From assembly GCF_001750165.1 (NCBI RefSeq), contig NZ_CP015411.1, positions 2,508,001-2,572,000 on the forward strand: a stretch of DNA of 64,000 nt, read 5' to 3'. This DNA is from Pseudoalteromonas luteoviolacea. Lineage in GTDB: Bacteria > Pseudomonadota > Gammaproteobacteria > Enterobacterales > Alteromonadaceae. A program made the position numbers and the translations under genes. The notes under the pieces were generated by a model. That model ran no database searches. It saw only the letters and a program-made list of their open reading frames with translations, and was not told the origin of the DNA. Shown here in pieces: positions 43,863-52,755 of this stretch; position 1 is the stretch's first letter, and every line of letters begins with the position of its first letter.

Positions 43863-46331
43863 CTATGAAACCGACTCAAAGGTCACATCACCATTCACAG
43901 ATACATTATTCTCATTCTCTGAAATATCATCGGTATTAATAGCCAAGGGCCAATGTGCCACCAAGCCTTCTTTATCTATAATCGTCCCTTGCTCATACTG
44001 AGAAGCAACTTCTTGCTCACTTAAAGCGCGACGCCACAGTCTTACTTGTGAAACATCACCAGTATAGTGAATAAAAGGTTCTTGATTTTGTTGAACTGAA
44101 CCAATCAGCACATCTAGGGAGTTAGAAACATTGAGAGGACTTTGATTGCTGGCTCCAGACTGAGTTGATTCAAGTAACTTTCCATCCAAATGAAGTGTAA
44201 GTTCTCCGTCTTTACGAACAGCTACAACACTATGCCAGTTGCCGTCTTTTACATCGGAAAGTTCGCTCTCAATCTGATAGTAAGTTTCACCGTTATCTGT
44301 CGCGAATTTAATCGAACCATCAGGCTGAATGACCAACAAGTAGCCCCCACTGCCACCAGCCGTAGACTTATTCCCAACGACAGTACCTGGGCTTAGCGTC
44401 CGAACAGTTGCCTCAATACTGAAGTCCCCTTGCCCAAATTGATATTCGGCAATAGAAGAAGCACTTAAAAATCCACTTTCTTTTAAAGTACAAAAGCCTG
44501 TATTGCTACCGATACCATAGTCATACATATTTTTAGCAATATCTGTTAGCGGCGAATTATCAATGACTTTTGCACCAACATATTTCGCAGCTGCGCATGC
44601 CGCATTGATCCCCGTTGGCATTGCCCCCTCAAGCCAACCGCCAGCCCAAGAGATGCTATCTCCAGCTAAAAATAAACCCTGATTTTCTTGTTGGTATTGG
44701 AAAAATGCATCTTTGTTACTTTGCTCTTGACCAGGGTAGTTGAGTTTAAACGCCCCATAAATATTCGATGTACTTTCCCAGTCAATACAAGATACTTTTT
44801 GTGTCTGCTTTTCAAGTAACGCTGCAAATTCTGGATTCACGGCATAAATGGCTGGCAAAAATTGTTGAAAACGCTCTTCAGGACTCAGCGCTAGTAATTT
44901 TGAAGAATCATCTCCCCAAACATAGCTTATCAGCACTACGCCCTTACCTTGTGTGTTTGGCTTTCCATCAACATCTTCGTCATAGTTAAGACAATATAAG
45001 CCTCGCATAAGTTCATCCGTCTGAATGTTAAACGGGAGCTCATTGCCTTGCGGGTTGTTTTCTGGGTACCAAAATTTACTCTCAGTCGTGACAAAAAGCT
45101 TTGATGAATTCATCAAATGGAGGTTTCTTATCGCAACTTTCACATTCTGGGAAATTAAATCTTGTGACTTTTCAGACTCACAACTATCAAGGTCATTTGC
45201 TATTGTAAGCCCCATGTATTCCATCGCTCGAGTCGTGGTTGCCACTACCACCGAATCAAATTGAGACGAAATCACTTGCCCGCCATTATTGCTAACTGAC
45301 AACGCATACTTGTCACCAGCAAGTTTGACAAGACTCTTAACTTTGGCATTCAATTCTATGCTAACTTTTGGTTTTCCACTTGCTGTCCTAGCATCTAATA
45401 ATGCAAACTCAAATGCTTGTGTTAACGCGCCAATACCATCTAATAATAACTCTTGGTTATCTTCCCAGCCATTGGCAAAAAGCCTTAATATTTCAACAAA
45501 GTCAACACCATATAACGGTCCAAAACCGCCAGCCCCAACCCCCAAAGCGCCGAATTTATTCATATCTTCTTGAGTCCATGGACGACTTACAAGCAATCTG
45601 TTTTGTGCTAACTCAAATACAGCATCAAAATAAGTGACTCCGACATATTGGGTAAGGATCCCCTGCCAGGCATCAACTACTTTTTGCTTAGTTTGCTCAG
45701 TGGGATCTGATTGGTAAATTGCCCAGTAATCAAACAGTTTGCTCGGATTTTCAATATCAGGTGCCGAAGCGTCTCCTAGCAAAAAGTTGATGATTTTACC
45801 AAAATCATCACCTATTCTTTGGAAGTCTTCGTTATCAGGAGTGGGTTGGCCTGCCGGCCAATTAATGACCTCATTTTCATAAAGTAATTTGGTCGGTACC
45901 TTGCCTGGATCGGGGAAGTTGGGCGTCGCCTTTAACCCAAATTTATTTAAGTAATGATATAAAGTATATGAAGTTGGGGGAAAACGCATACAACCCAATT
46001 CAAACACCTTCTGATTGAGATCTCCATCTTGCACATACACAGAATCCATTCTGCCACCTAGGCGATCAGCCGCCTCAAACAAAGTGACATGAATATTGTC
46101 AATTTTTGACAATTCGTATGCCGCAACTAGACCAGAGGCTCCCCCCCCAATAACAGCGATATTTTTTTGTTGCTCTGGAGCCTTTAATGCAATCGAGCCA
46201 TTTAAATCTCTACTATCTAGAAAAGTTTTATAGTCAAACAATGTATCTATCATTGAGTTAGGAACAAATCCTTTCGGATCGGTATCCGCTTTATTTTTAC
46301 GGAAATTTTTTGGCATTGAAATGAAGGACAT
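43863..46331 (-). CDS. Flavin amine oxidase (IaaM/phenylalanine 2-monooxygenase-like) fused to LamG domain
   Basis: 822 residues. FAD-binding GGGASGLVAAYELSK (62-76) and LFEAADRLGGR are followed by CMRFPPTSYTLYHYLNKFG and FPDPGKVPTKLLYE, close to tryptophan or phenylalanine 2-monooxygenases. FLAGDSISWAGGWLEGAMPTG ends the oxidase. From about 625 on there is a concanavalin-like LamG domain (DFSIEATVRT, GNWHSVVAVRKDGELTLHLDG, GDVSQVRLWRRALSEQEV), normally a carbohydrate-binding or adhesion module. No classical signal peptide: the first 55 residues are polar. The enzyme would oxidise an aromatic or other L-amino acid. AAGGAG precedes the ATG. Confidence 0.88.
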   Translation of the reverse strand: MSFISMPKNFRKNKADTDPKGFVPNSMIDTLFDYKTFLDSRDLNGSIALKAPEQQKNIAVIGGGASGLVAAYELSKIDNIHVTLFEAADRLGGRMDSVYVQDGDLNQKVFELGCMRFPPTSYTLYHYLNKFGLKATPNFPDPGKVPTKLLYENEVINWPAGQPTPDNEDFQRIGDDFGKIINFLLGDASAPDIENPSKLFDYWAIYQSDPTEQTKQKVVDAWQGILTQYVGVTYFDAVFELAQNRLLVSRPWTQEDMNKFGALGVGAGGFGPLYGVDFVEILRLFANGWEDNQELLLDGIGALTQAFEFALLDARTASGKPKVSIELNAKVKSLVKLAGDKYALSVSNNGGQVISSQFDSVVVATTTRAMEYMGLTIANDLDSCESEKSQDLISQNVKVAIRNLHLMNSSKLFVTTESKFWYPENNPQGNELPFNIQTDELMRGLYCLNYDEDVDGKPNTQGKGVVLISYVWGDDSSKLLALSPEERFQQFLPAIYAVNPEFAALLEKQTQKVSCIDWESTSNIYGAFKLNYPGQEQSNKDAFFQYQQENQGLFLAGDSISWAGGWLEGAMPTGINAACAAAKYVGAKVIDNSPLTDIAKNMYDYGIGSNTGFCTLKESGFLSASSIAEYQFGQGDFSIEATVRTLSPGTVVGNKSTAGGSGGYLLVIQPDGSIKFATDNGETYYQIESELSDVKDGNWHSVVAVRKDGELTLHLDGKLLESTQSGASNQSPLNVSNSLDVLIGSVQQNQEPFIHYTGDVSQVRLWRRALSEQEVASQYEQGTIIDKEGLVAHWPLAINTDDISENENNVSVNGDVTFESVS

Positions 46332-46611
46332 AATTTCGCTCCTTGTTAGTGAGAAGTTATCACTATAGAAAAGGGGATTATTTATTCCTATTACAATCTA
46401 TTACGCGATTTACCAAAAAGCTATTACAACAATATGTTTGATAAGGTCTGAAATATTCCTTAATCCCTCTGCATACATGCACCCCAAACTCTATTCTTTC
46501 AGATGGTGCCTCATACAATAATCAGTCGTATTTTGAGCGACCAATAACATATCAAAGTCAATCTGAACATTGAATTCAGCTATGAAAATTACAAAAAAGA
46601 AAAGGAGCACC

Positions 46612-46710
46612 ATGTACCCCTTGAATTATTTGGAAGGTATTTATGGACTAAGAAAGGTAACTTCATTCAACAAATGCGAAGTTACCTTCGTTTTAAACCT
46701 CGATATATAA
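46612..46710 (+). CDS. Possible short peptide gene
   Basis: A 32-codon frame whose ATG follows AAAAGGAGCACC, a near-ideal ribosome-binding site; the frame is open upstream to an ATG at 46582. The peptide has one Cys and no recognised motif. The hairpin overlaps its 3' half, which is unusual for a real gene, so this is only a candidate. Confidence 0.2.
   Translation: MYPLNYLEGIYGLRKVTSFNKCEVTFVLNLDI
46654..46688. terminator. Strong inverted repeat, possible terminator
   Basis: AAGGTAACTTC (46654-46664) and GAAGTTACCTT (46678-46688) are perfectly complementary, with TTTT just downstream on the plus strand. It may terminate the DUF4231 gene (minus) or a short plus-strand transcript. Confidence 0.55.
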
Positions 46711-46791
46711 CTCTGTAACCATATTATGAAACCGAACTCAAAGCTTATTTGAACATAAAGCCCAAGTGTTAAAGCAGCTAATTTTGGTTTG

Positions 46792-47226
46792 TTATTTTGA
46801 TTTGCTATTTGGCTTTTCTTTAACAGAGCGAGCCCACTGTGTGTTTTCTTTAGAGAGCAAGCTTTCAACTCTAGTTACGAACTTGCTAAATGCCTCTTCA
46901 TTGTTATAGGGCTTAGCATTTGTCATAAATAAAAACTTTTCTTGAAGTAAAGCTTCACAAGTAGTTCGATACACTAACCAATTTTCTTGATATTTGTTAA
47001 GAGCAGTTAATGCGGCACAAATAGCGATTATAACGCCTAATACACCAATAAAAACCATACCATGTGGAATCGAGTTACTATAACCGGCGACAAATGGAAT
47101 AATGGCAGCACTTACGATTTCGATAATCCTTAAGGATTTAAACCACATTTGATTTGATTTGCTTTTTTTGTTATACCAATTAATCTGATTGTCTACTCTA
47201 TCTTTTAAGTACTGTTCTTTATTCAT
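46792..47226 (-). CDS. DUF4231 (SLATT-like) two-helix membrane protein
   Basis: 144 residues. Begins with a charged helix (DRVDNQINWYNKKSKSNQMWFK), then two membrane helices (about 33-50 and 57-75) and a soluble C-terminal helical part with YRTTCEALLQEKFLF, as in DUF4231. Such proteins share the two-helix layout of SLATT membrane effectors found in nucleotide-signalled defence systems, but no cyclase or nuclease partner is visible here. Surrounded by long non-coding stretches. Confidence 0.85.
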   Translation of the reverse strand: MNKEQYLKDRVDNQINWYNKKSKSNQMWFKSLRIIEIVSAAIIPFVAGYSNSIPHGMVFIGVLGVIIAICAALTALNKYQENWLVYRTTCEALLQEKFLFMTNAKPYNNEEAFSKFVTRVESLLSKENTQWARSVKEKPNSKSK

Positions 47227-47635
47227 GATTTGACCTGTGTAAAACTAATAAACTTCACTTTCTATAGATTTATCTTCCCCTCGACAGCCTTTAAAAAAGC
47301 GATGCAATCAAGAAAGAGTTCCTCGTACAGCTCACTCGATATGAGGCTGAATAGAGTAACAATACATTAGCACATAACTCTATATAATTTCACAGAAAAT
47401 AGAACTTAACTCAGGTGAGAACTTAGCATGAGTTTTCAATATGTGTTGGGAAAAGTAGAAGCTAGTTGCGAGAGTTATAATCTATCCACGTGTAGAAAGC
47501 AGCATAACCTCTATACTAACCGGCTATAGGGTGCTGACAAAGGCTTGTTTCACAAAAAACTCAAGGATAAAACAATATTACTTTTTCAACCGAGTATAAA
47601 TTAAGGGCACAAATTGTACCCTTGCGATGATGCAT
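47227..47635. other. Gap between DUF4231 gene and GG-leader peptide gene
   Basis: About 410 bases without a firm gene. A 33-codon frame at 47428-47529 has a fair ribosome-binding site but no family likeness. The peptide-gene terminator lies at 47603-47623. Confidence 0.45.
47603..47623 (-). terminator. Hairpin after GG-leader peptide gene
   Basis: AAGGGCACA (47603-47611) and TGTACCCTT (47615-47623) pair with one wobble, 13 bases past the peptide stop, with AATTTAT beyond on the minus strand. Confidence 0.6.
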
Positions 47636-47809
47636 TTAACGAGGACGGCACGTATTCACTGGATAATAAGAGAAATAAGGGCAACCCTTTTGCACTCTTG
47701 TTGGTGGAATAGCACTGGCACCACCAGCGATCAATGGCGTCTGTTCTGAGTCTACAACTTTTTTATCGCATAAGTTTTTAAGATTTTTTTTACTGAGTTG
47801 CAATTTCAT
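47636..47809 (-). CDS. Double-glycine-leader peptide, candidate RiPP/bacteriocin precursor
   Basis: 57 residues. The N-terminus reads MKLQLSKKNLKNL, the Lys/Leu-rich opening typical of small natural-product precursors in Pseudoalteromonas and relatives. A Gly-Gly follows at residues 29-30 (PLIAGG), the cut site for C39-peptidase ABC exporters. The 27-residue core begins ASAIPPTRV and has two cysteines (C43, C54), several Tyr/Phe and a basic RPR end. AAAAGGAA precedes the ATG and a hairpin follows the stop, so expression looks purposeful. No modifying enzyme, exporter or immunity gene is adjacent. Being a toxin or signal is inference. Confidence 0.7.
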   Translation of the reverse strand: MKLQLSKKNLKNLCDKKVVDSEQTPLIAGGASAIPPTRVQKGCPYFSYYPVNTCRPR

Positions 47810-48209
47810 ACTAATTTCCTTTTCATGTTTAAAAAACGTTCAGAAATATTCTTGGCATAAAGTGTCTTGAGTGTAAATTGAAAGAATTTAATACAATCTT
47901 TTGAAGCACGCATTAAGCCGTTTTAGCACACGATACCAATGAGCCAGCATATGAAGAAAGATTGCACTGTCAGTTGATGGAAATCATAACCATACAAATA
48001 ACGAAGTATAAATGGATTAAGCAAGACTACTTGATTTTGAAAATGTGAGGCATATCAAAAGTGAATTTGGGAAAGTATAAAACAGTTTACTGCTTGCACT
48101 ATGTGCATTACTAAAAATAAAGAAAAAATATATTTTATATTATACATAAAGTTCGCCACATTCTTTTAAATCAGCTTTATAAAAGAAGTATGGCGAACTC
48201 TATATTTAA
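47810..48209. other. Gene-free interval upstream of the peptide gene
   Basis: About 400 AT-rich bases without a supported gene; must contain the peptide promoter. No clear repeat or palindrome was seen. Confidence 0.5.
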
Positions 48210-48557
48210 TTAATTAGTTAACCAGACACTAACTATTTTTGGGTAGTGACGATTTTGCCCACCACATCCAGAAACCCAAAAATGTACATTTTTTTCTGCT
48301 ATCTGAGCTGCCATCAGCGTAGAATGCAATGTTGTGTAATTCGGATCATTTGGCTCAATTGCAAACCAGTAGTTATTATTACAACTGTCTGGATTGTTTT
48401 TTGAGCCTCGTACATTAGTAACAATATTTGGAATATGAACCATAGTCCAACCACCATTAACATACATTTGAGCTATTTTACCACTATCAGTGCCACCACT
48501 GGCTTTTGCCTGAAGCGAAAACGCTAAAATTACAGCCATTAGTAAATATTTATACAT
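48210..48557 (-). CDS. Small secreted Cys-containing protein
   Basis: 115 residues. Signal peptide ending AKA (residues 1-18). The mature part has DSCNNNYWFAIEPNDPNYTTLHSTLMAAQIAEK and SGCGGQN motifs with two cysteines likely bonded. The pattern of short beta strands with one helix resembles the small B-subunit-like proteins of the subtilase/pertussis type, but that likeness is weak. Probably periplasmic or secreted. Single gene. Confidence 0.7.
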   Translation of the reverse strand: MYKYLLMAVILAFSLQAKASGGTDSGKIAQMYVNGGWTMVHIPNIVTNVRGSKNNPDSCNNNYWFAIEPNDPNYTTLHSTLMAAQIAEKNVHFWVSGCGGQNRHYPKIVSVWLTN

Positions 48558-48976
48558 AATTTTCCTATTAATAATATTTAAAGTTCGTAATTAATGATGA
48601 TACCAATTAATTCAACAAAATAGAATTGTTATAGTTAACAAAAATCATACTTAAAAAATACTACGTAGACACCTATCACTTTGCGTTAACTTGCAAAGAT
48701 AGCATAATAAAACTATAACAACTATTATTTTTAAAAAAGATTAATATTTTTATAAAGCAAAGTTAATTCGATAGAAAAGGTGGTGCAGGAAGTGTTTACT
48801 ATTAATACAAAAAATGATGTTAATAACTTTGATTAAATCATAATACTGTTATAAATAACCAGTAAAAATCAAACCCAAGAGTTCACCTTCTTCCTGTGCA
48901 ACATAAAAATTTAAATAAAATTGAACGAACCCATTAGCTCATTCAATTTCGTCTTGGATCATATCCTATTTAATTT
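48558..48976. other. Gene-free AT-rich interval
   Basis: About 420 very AT-rich bases with no frame, hairpin or repeat I would support; contains the promoter of the secreted protein gene. Confidence 0.5.
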
Positions 48977-49537
48977 CTACTGTATTTGTATGTACCTAGA
49001 ACCCCCTAGTTTTAACATGCTTTCGTTCATAAGCTGCTTGTTTATCATTATGTTTTCTGGTAAACCTTTCTGTTTTGCAATCTGAGTATCGCGCTCAAAT
49101 TTATCGACCACCTTCAATCTACCAATGCCATCAATATATTCTGTGAGCTCACCTAAGTATGTCGCTTCATTTTTCTTAATTTCAAAGCTATATGGCTCAA
49201 AATCCTCATATTCAAAAGTACGCGCACCTTGGATTTGTTCATATTTTGTGATCATATACTTACCAGCTTTTAATTGATGTAGCTCGACTCGACCGTTATA
49301 ACTCTCGTCGTCAAAATCCCTTTCTGAACGCCCCCATGCTGCATCTTTACGATAATAGAACCGACCTGATTCACCTTTTTCATTTTCATAAACAACATAA
49401 TCACCAGCAAAGTTGTGATTCTTAATATAAAAAGACATAACCGCATAGCCAGAATCGTCACCTTGATATTGCGTATTTAAAGTTGCACATCCAGAAACTA
49501 GGAGCATGGAAAATAAAGATAGTATAAGTTTTTTCAT
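48977..49537 (-). CDS. Lipoprotein of unknown function
   Basis: 186 residues. Signal peptide with lipobox VSGC (C17), then a mostly beta protein (FYIKNHNFAGDYVVYENEKGESGRFYYRKD, LHQLKAGKYMITKYEQ, FEIKKNEATYLGEL). The layout resembles small envelope beta-sandwich lipoproteins. No family named. Single gene, gaps on both sides. Confidence 0.75.
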   Translation of the reverse strand: MKKLILSLFSMLLVSGCATLNTQYQGDDSGYAVMSFYIKNHNFAGDYVVYENEKGESGRFYYRKDAAWGRSERDFDDESYNGRVELHQLKAGKYMITKYEQIQGARTFEYEDFEPYSFEIKKNEATYLGELTEYIDGIGRLKVVDKFERDTQIAKQKGLPENIMINKQLMNESMLKLGGSRYIQIQ

Positions 49538-50041
49538 TTTTACCCGATTATTTAATTAGGCGTACAGAAAGTTAAATAACAAAAAATTAAATAACAAAAA
49601 GTTAACCACTGTGATTTTAAAGGCGAATAATAGCAATAACCGAGAAGAGTGTCACCAAAGTATACCCAAAGTTAGATGGTGAAAAGCTTCTCTACATGCA
49701 ATATGCTGAAAGCGATGTTGAGCATACAACGCTCAATCTCTCTTATTTTATAAATGGTGGAAAAGGCAATAAAGCCACTTTTGCATCATAGTAAAGGATA
49801 TAATCCTGCTTATAGGCAACTATGTGACCTTCTGATAGAGCTTAAGAGAGGTATAGTCCCATCAGTGCCAACTCACAATTATGTTTGTATTTAAAGGATG
49901 CATGCAGAGGTTTTAATCAAGTATTAGTTCAAGTTTCACACAAGCTATGAATTGCAGCAATGCTATTTGTTGCCATTAGAAAGACAACATCGCACGATTG
50001 GCTAAGTTAATTTTCCTGCTGCTCCATGCTCTATGGTTACT
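49538..50041. other. Gene-free interval with a 15-bp tandem repeat
   Basis: About 500 bases without a supported gene. At 49571-49600 a 15-base unit (GTTAAATAACAAAAA, second copy starting with A) is present twice and begins a third time. A TTGAGC/GCTCAA stem lies near 49717-49736. The rest shows nothing. Confidence 0.5.
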
Positions 50042-50242
50042 TTATTTTTCTATGAGTTTCGTGACATCAGTATATGCTGAACTATCTTTTCCCACACTTA
50101 AAGACATACTTACAAGTACCTCTCCAGAATCGTTATTAAACTTCCATAATTCAAATTGGTCCATTGCAGTGTCGGCGAACTTAGAAAGCAGAGTGATCAT
50201 TTGACAGAACTCTTCATCTGTCATTTTTCTATTGCTAGACAT
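50042..50242 (-). CDS. Small hypothetical protein
   Basis: 66 residues, acidic, no signal peptide; helical first half (TDEEFCQMITLLSKFADTAMDQFELWKF) followed by a beta-like part. The composition looks like a real folded protein rather than a chance frame, but the ribosome-binding site is weak. It follows the lipoprotein gene at 50314-50691 in the same direction. Confidence 0.45.
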   Translation of the reverse strand: MSSNRKMTDEEFCQMITLLSKFADTAMDQFELWKFNNDSGEVLVSMSLSVGKDSSAYTDVTKLIEK

Positions 50243-50313
50243 TGGAGATAACTACCCTACTTTCAATCAACATTTCGCTCTCAATACGTTCGCTATCGAA
50301 TTTTTTGCACTTG

Positions 50314-50691
50314 CTAGAAAATGCTACCTGGGCACTTTTCTGGTATCTGGCCTTTTGCAATTTGGGAGATTTTTTCAAACGCGTATTCACCACGAGACGT
50401 CGCCGCATATGATGTAACACTTGTCGTATCATTTTCAGTCGCAATATTGACCACCAAAAAGTCGTGAAGTCCTTTGTAAAGGATATTTTTAACAATAATC
50501 TCTGTTACCCCAGATTTCTTGTGTTTTGAAACACTCAGTGTTTCGCCATAAGTATTCCCGTCCATTTTCACAGAGCTTGATTTGTAGCACTTTGAATCAA
50601 CCTTGCCAGAGGCTTTGACACCTTCAATCGTGTTGACACCCATACAGCCTGTCAGTAACACTAATAATGAAACCCCAAATATTAACTTCAT
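50314..50691 (-). CDS. Small lipoprotein
   Basis: 125 residues from the ATG at 50691, which is preceded by GAGGGG; a frame start at 50709 is less likely. Lipobox LTGC (C16). The mature domain has a pair of cysteines (one near 35, one near 119) and beta-rich segments (VTEIIVKNILYKGLHDFLVVNI). Function unknown. Confidence 0.72.
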   Translation of the reverse strand: MKLIFGVSLLVLLTGCMGVNTIEGVKASGKVDSKCYKSSSVKMDGNTYGETLSVSKHKKSGVTEIIVKNILYKGLHDFLVVNIATENDTTSVTSYAATSRGEYAFEKISQIAKGQIPEKCPGSIF

Positions 50692-50898
50692 TAACCCCTC
50701 TTTTTTCAATCTAATAAATACATATGCTAACTATCTCGAACATGCTGTCCAAGGCGTTGTTTTGTCATAAAATAGAGTGCCAGAGTGACAAAAATCGCAC
50801 CTTCATTATTGTTTCTAGATAAACCGTTAGTCCAGCAATTATCATCGGCTAGGCATACAAAACCTACTGCGACAAATCACTAATAAAATTGACTTTAG

Positions 50899-51657
50899 TT
50901 ATATTTCAGATATTAATTGTTGCAACCTTGACTTTAAATTATTATTTATTCCTTTTACTTCCTTTTTTTGTTGTTTCTCTAACTCTTCTTTTTGTTTATT
51001 CAGCTCTGATTTCATACGTTCAGATTGAACTTCTTTGCATAAATCAACCAGCTTTTCAATATCACCTGTAACAACATGCTCCCATTTCCTCTTTGCTTTT
51101 ATATTACTCACAGCGCCTTTTCCAATTGGCAGAGCATTTATCACTTCTGGAGTTATTAGTTCTAACTGAGATAATATGTATATTGCTAATGCTTGCTCAT
51201 TAGTTATTTTAGCAGAGGCATTATTGTCACCTTTGTGAACGCCATGTTCTTTTGCATCATGCATATTTTCCGCATGTGTCCCCCAAGTCAGATTGTCTAA
51301 ATCATGATTGTATTGTCCATGAGAGCCATGCCTAGCGATTGTTTTATTGGGATCTTCACCAACAAAGGATATCAGCCTTGCTCTATGAAGAAGCATGGAT
51401 TTCTGCTTGGAGCTTCTATGAGAGGAAGAAACATCAAAGCTCAAATATGGACTATTCTTGCTTACTTGCCGGGTCGACACTCTTCGATATTTACCTTTAA
51501 TTACCTCTAAAACATTAATATTTTGACCTCTCAACTCAAACTGCTTATCAGATATGATGTATCGTTTACCCGTGGTTATTTCGTTATCTTTAATTGGCCT
51601 CCAATGAATATTATATTTCTTGCTCAGCAAATTAAATTCAATTTCTTCAATAAACAT
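50899..51657 (-). CDS. HNH homing-endonuclease-like protein
   Basis: 252 residues. The LLHRARLISFVG...ARHGSHGQYNHDLDNLTWGTHAENMHDAKEHG block (about 89-140) is an HNH_3-type catalytic core followed by the NNASAKITNEQALAIY DNA-binding motif common in phage homing nucleases. The C-terminal 50 residues are a highly charged coiled coil. The first histidine is followed by RAR rather than the usual RLV, and the central Asn-His is present. Probably selfish or phage-derived; no intron or intein was recognised around it. Confidence 0.8.
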   Translation of the reverse strand: MFIEEIEFNLLSKKYNIHWRPIKDNEITTGKRYIISDKQFELRGQNINVLEVIKGKYRRVSTRQVSKNSPYLSFDVSSSHRSSKQKSMLLHRARLISFVGEDPNKTIARHGSHGQYNHDLDNLTWGTHAENMHDAKEHGVHKGDNNASAKITNEQALAIYILSQLELITPEVINALPIGKGAVSNIKAKRKWEHVVTGDIEKLVDLCKEVQSERMKSELNKQKEELEKQQKKEVKGINNNLKSRLQQLISEI

Positions 51658-52045
51658 TTTTCTACTCTATTAACTAACTTTCTCATGATGGTTTTTTAAA
51701 CACACTCATTACGATTCTTAACTCATAAGATAGTCTGTATTCATCCACAGGAAATTATATTTATGTAAGCGAATAAAAGATAGCATTAGGCTTGCCCACT
51801 TTATTAAAAATGCAGCCTTATAACTCATTAATAACCATTGATATACCGACACACAATTCCTATTAAAGAACCGAAAAATACTGTCGTTGAGAGTTTCTGT
51901 ATCATGCTCTTTAGGTCTACTTGATAAAGTACACAAGTATTGAAGCGACTAAACCAATACTTCATGTGACCGTGAATGCAGTAAACCGCATACCGAAATA
52001 GCTTACGTACGAGCTTTATTCGAAAAGTACCAAGATTTTAACGAC
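51658..52045. other. Gap between HNH gene and Crp-type regulator gene
   Basis: About 390 bases. A 72-codon minus frame (51718-51936) has no ribosome-binding site or family likeness and is not called. No repeat was seen. Confidence 0.5.
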
Positions 52046-52564
52046 TTATTGATGCTTAATCCGACTCAATGCAACTGGTGTGATCCCTAAATACCTAGCA
52101 ATATCATTTTGTGTGAGCTTTTTAACAAGATCTGGATCTGCATTACACAAATTATTAAAACGCTGGGATGCTGATAAAGTAAGTAATTCAAATTCTCTGC
52201 GCTCTTTTTTTAATGATAAAGATAGCAGGATGTTGATAAATTCTTGGGAGATGGAGAGAGATTCTTTGCTTAACTCTAGCAATTCGTTAAAGGGGATCTG
52301 TACAAGTTTACAATGCGCTAGCGCCTGCAAACTAAAAGTGCTAGGGACTTTGCAATGGGCCGCATTTAGGCTCCCAATGATAGAGCCTGGTTGGATAAAT
52401 GACTTGATAGTCTCTTTACCATCGTCAGTTAAATAAAACGCTTTTAATAAACCTGTCTTCACTAGATAGACATACTCACAGAGTTCACCTTGCGCGAATA
52501 CTTGTCGCCCCTTTTCAATTTCTAATACAGTGCCGTTTTGCGCTATATAGCTTTGTAGTTCCAT
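52046..52564 (-). CDS. Crp/Fnr-family cyclic-nucleotide-binding-domain regulator
   Basis: 172 residues. A cNMP-binding-type beta roll (about 15-105; KGRQVFAQGELCEYVYLVKTGLLKAFY, FIQPGSIIGS) is followed by a long dimer helix and a short DNA-binding helix-turn-helix (LTQNDIARYLGITPVALSRIK). The FNR cysteine cluster is absent and the protein is shorter than Crp (210). It is divergent from an SDR-DUF2141-VTT operon 190 bases away, the likely target. Confidence 0.88.
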   Translation of the reverse strand: MELQSYIAQNGTVLEIEKGRQVFAQGELCEYVYLVKTGLLKAFYLTDDGKETIKSFIQPGSIIGSLNAAHCKVPSTFSLQALAHCKLVQIPFNELLELSKESLSISQEFINILLSLSLKKERREFELLTLSASQRFNNLCNADPDLVKKLTQNDIARYLGITPVALSRIKHQ

Positions 52565-52755
52565 TTTTCTCCCTTTACTTTTTCATACGACATAACACAC
52601 CCGTCAGATCTTAGTTTTCTGATGTGAGCAAATATAAAACACGACACACAGAACGATGCTTACATGAAATATTTAGCCATTTTTAACATAGGTTAATGCT
52701 GTCTCGTTTTTGGCCTTTTAAAGTAGCCATCAGTTTCATCATAGGAGATACAGAC

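Larger units (their letters stand above)
46332..46791. other. Gene-poor interval with a strong hairpin
   Basis: About 460 bases with no firm gene. It holds the amine-oxidase promoter, a short frame with a strong ribosome-binding site (46612-46710) and a hairpin at 46654-46688. Confidence 0.5.

Noticed and set aside
47428..47529. 33-codon plus-strand frame with fair ribosome-binding site
   Set aside because: No leader, signal or family likeness and no terminator; kept only as a note.
50235..50495. 86-codon minus frame overlapping the small lipoprotein gene
   Set aside because: It overlaps the better-supported lipoprotein frame, is very basic and has no ribosome-binding site.
51718..51936. 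72-codon minus frame between the HNH gene and the Crp-type gene
   Set aside because: No ribosome-binding site or recognisable domain; could be decayed sequence but cannot be supported.
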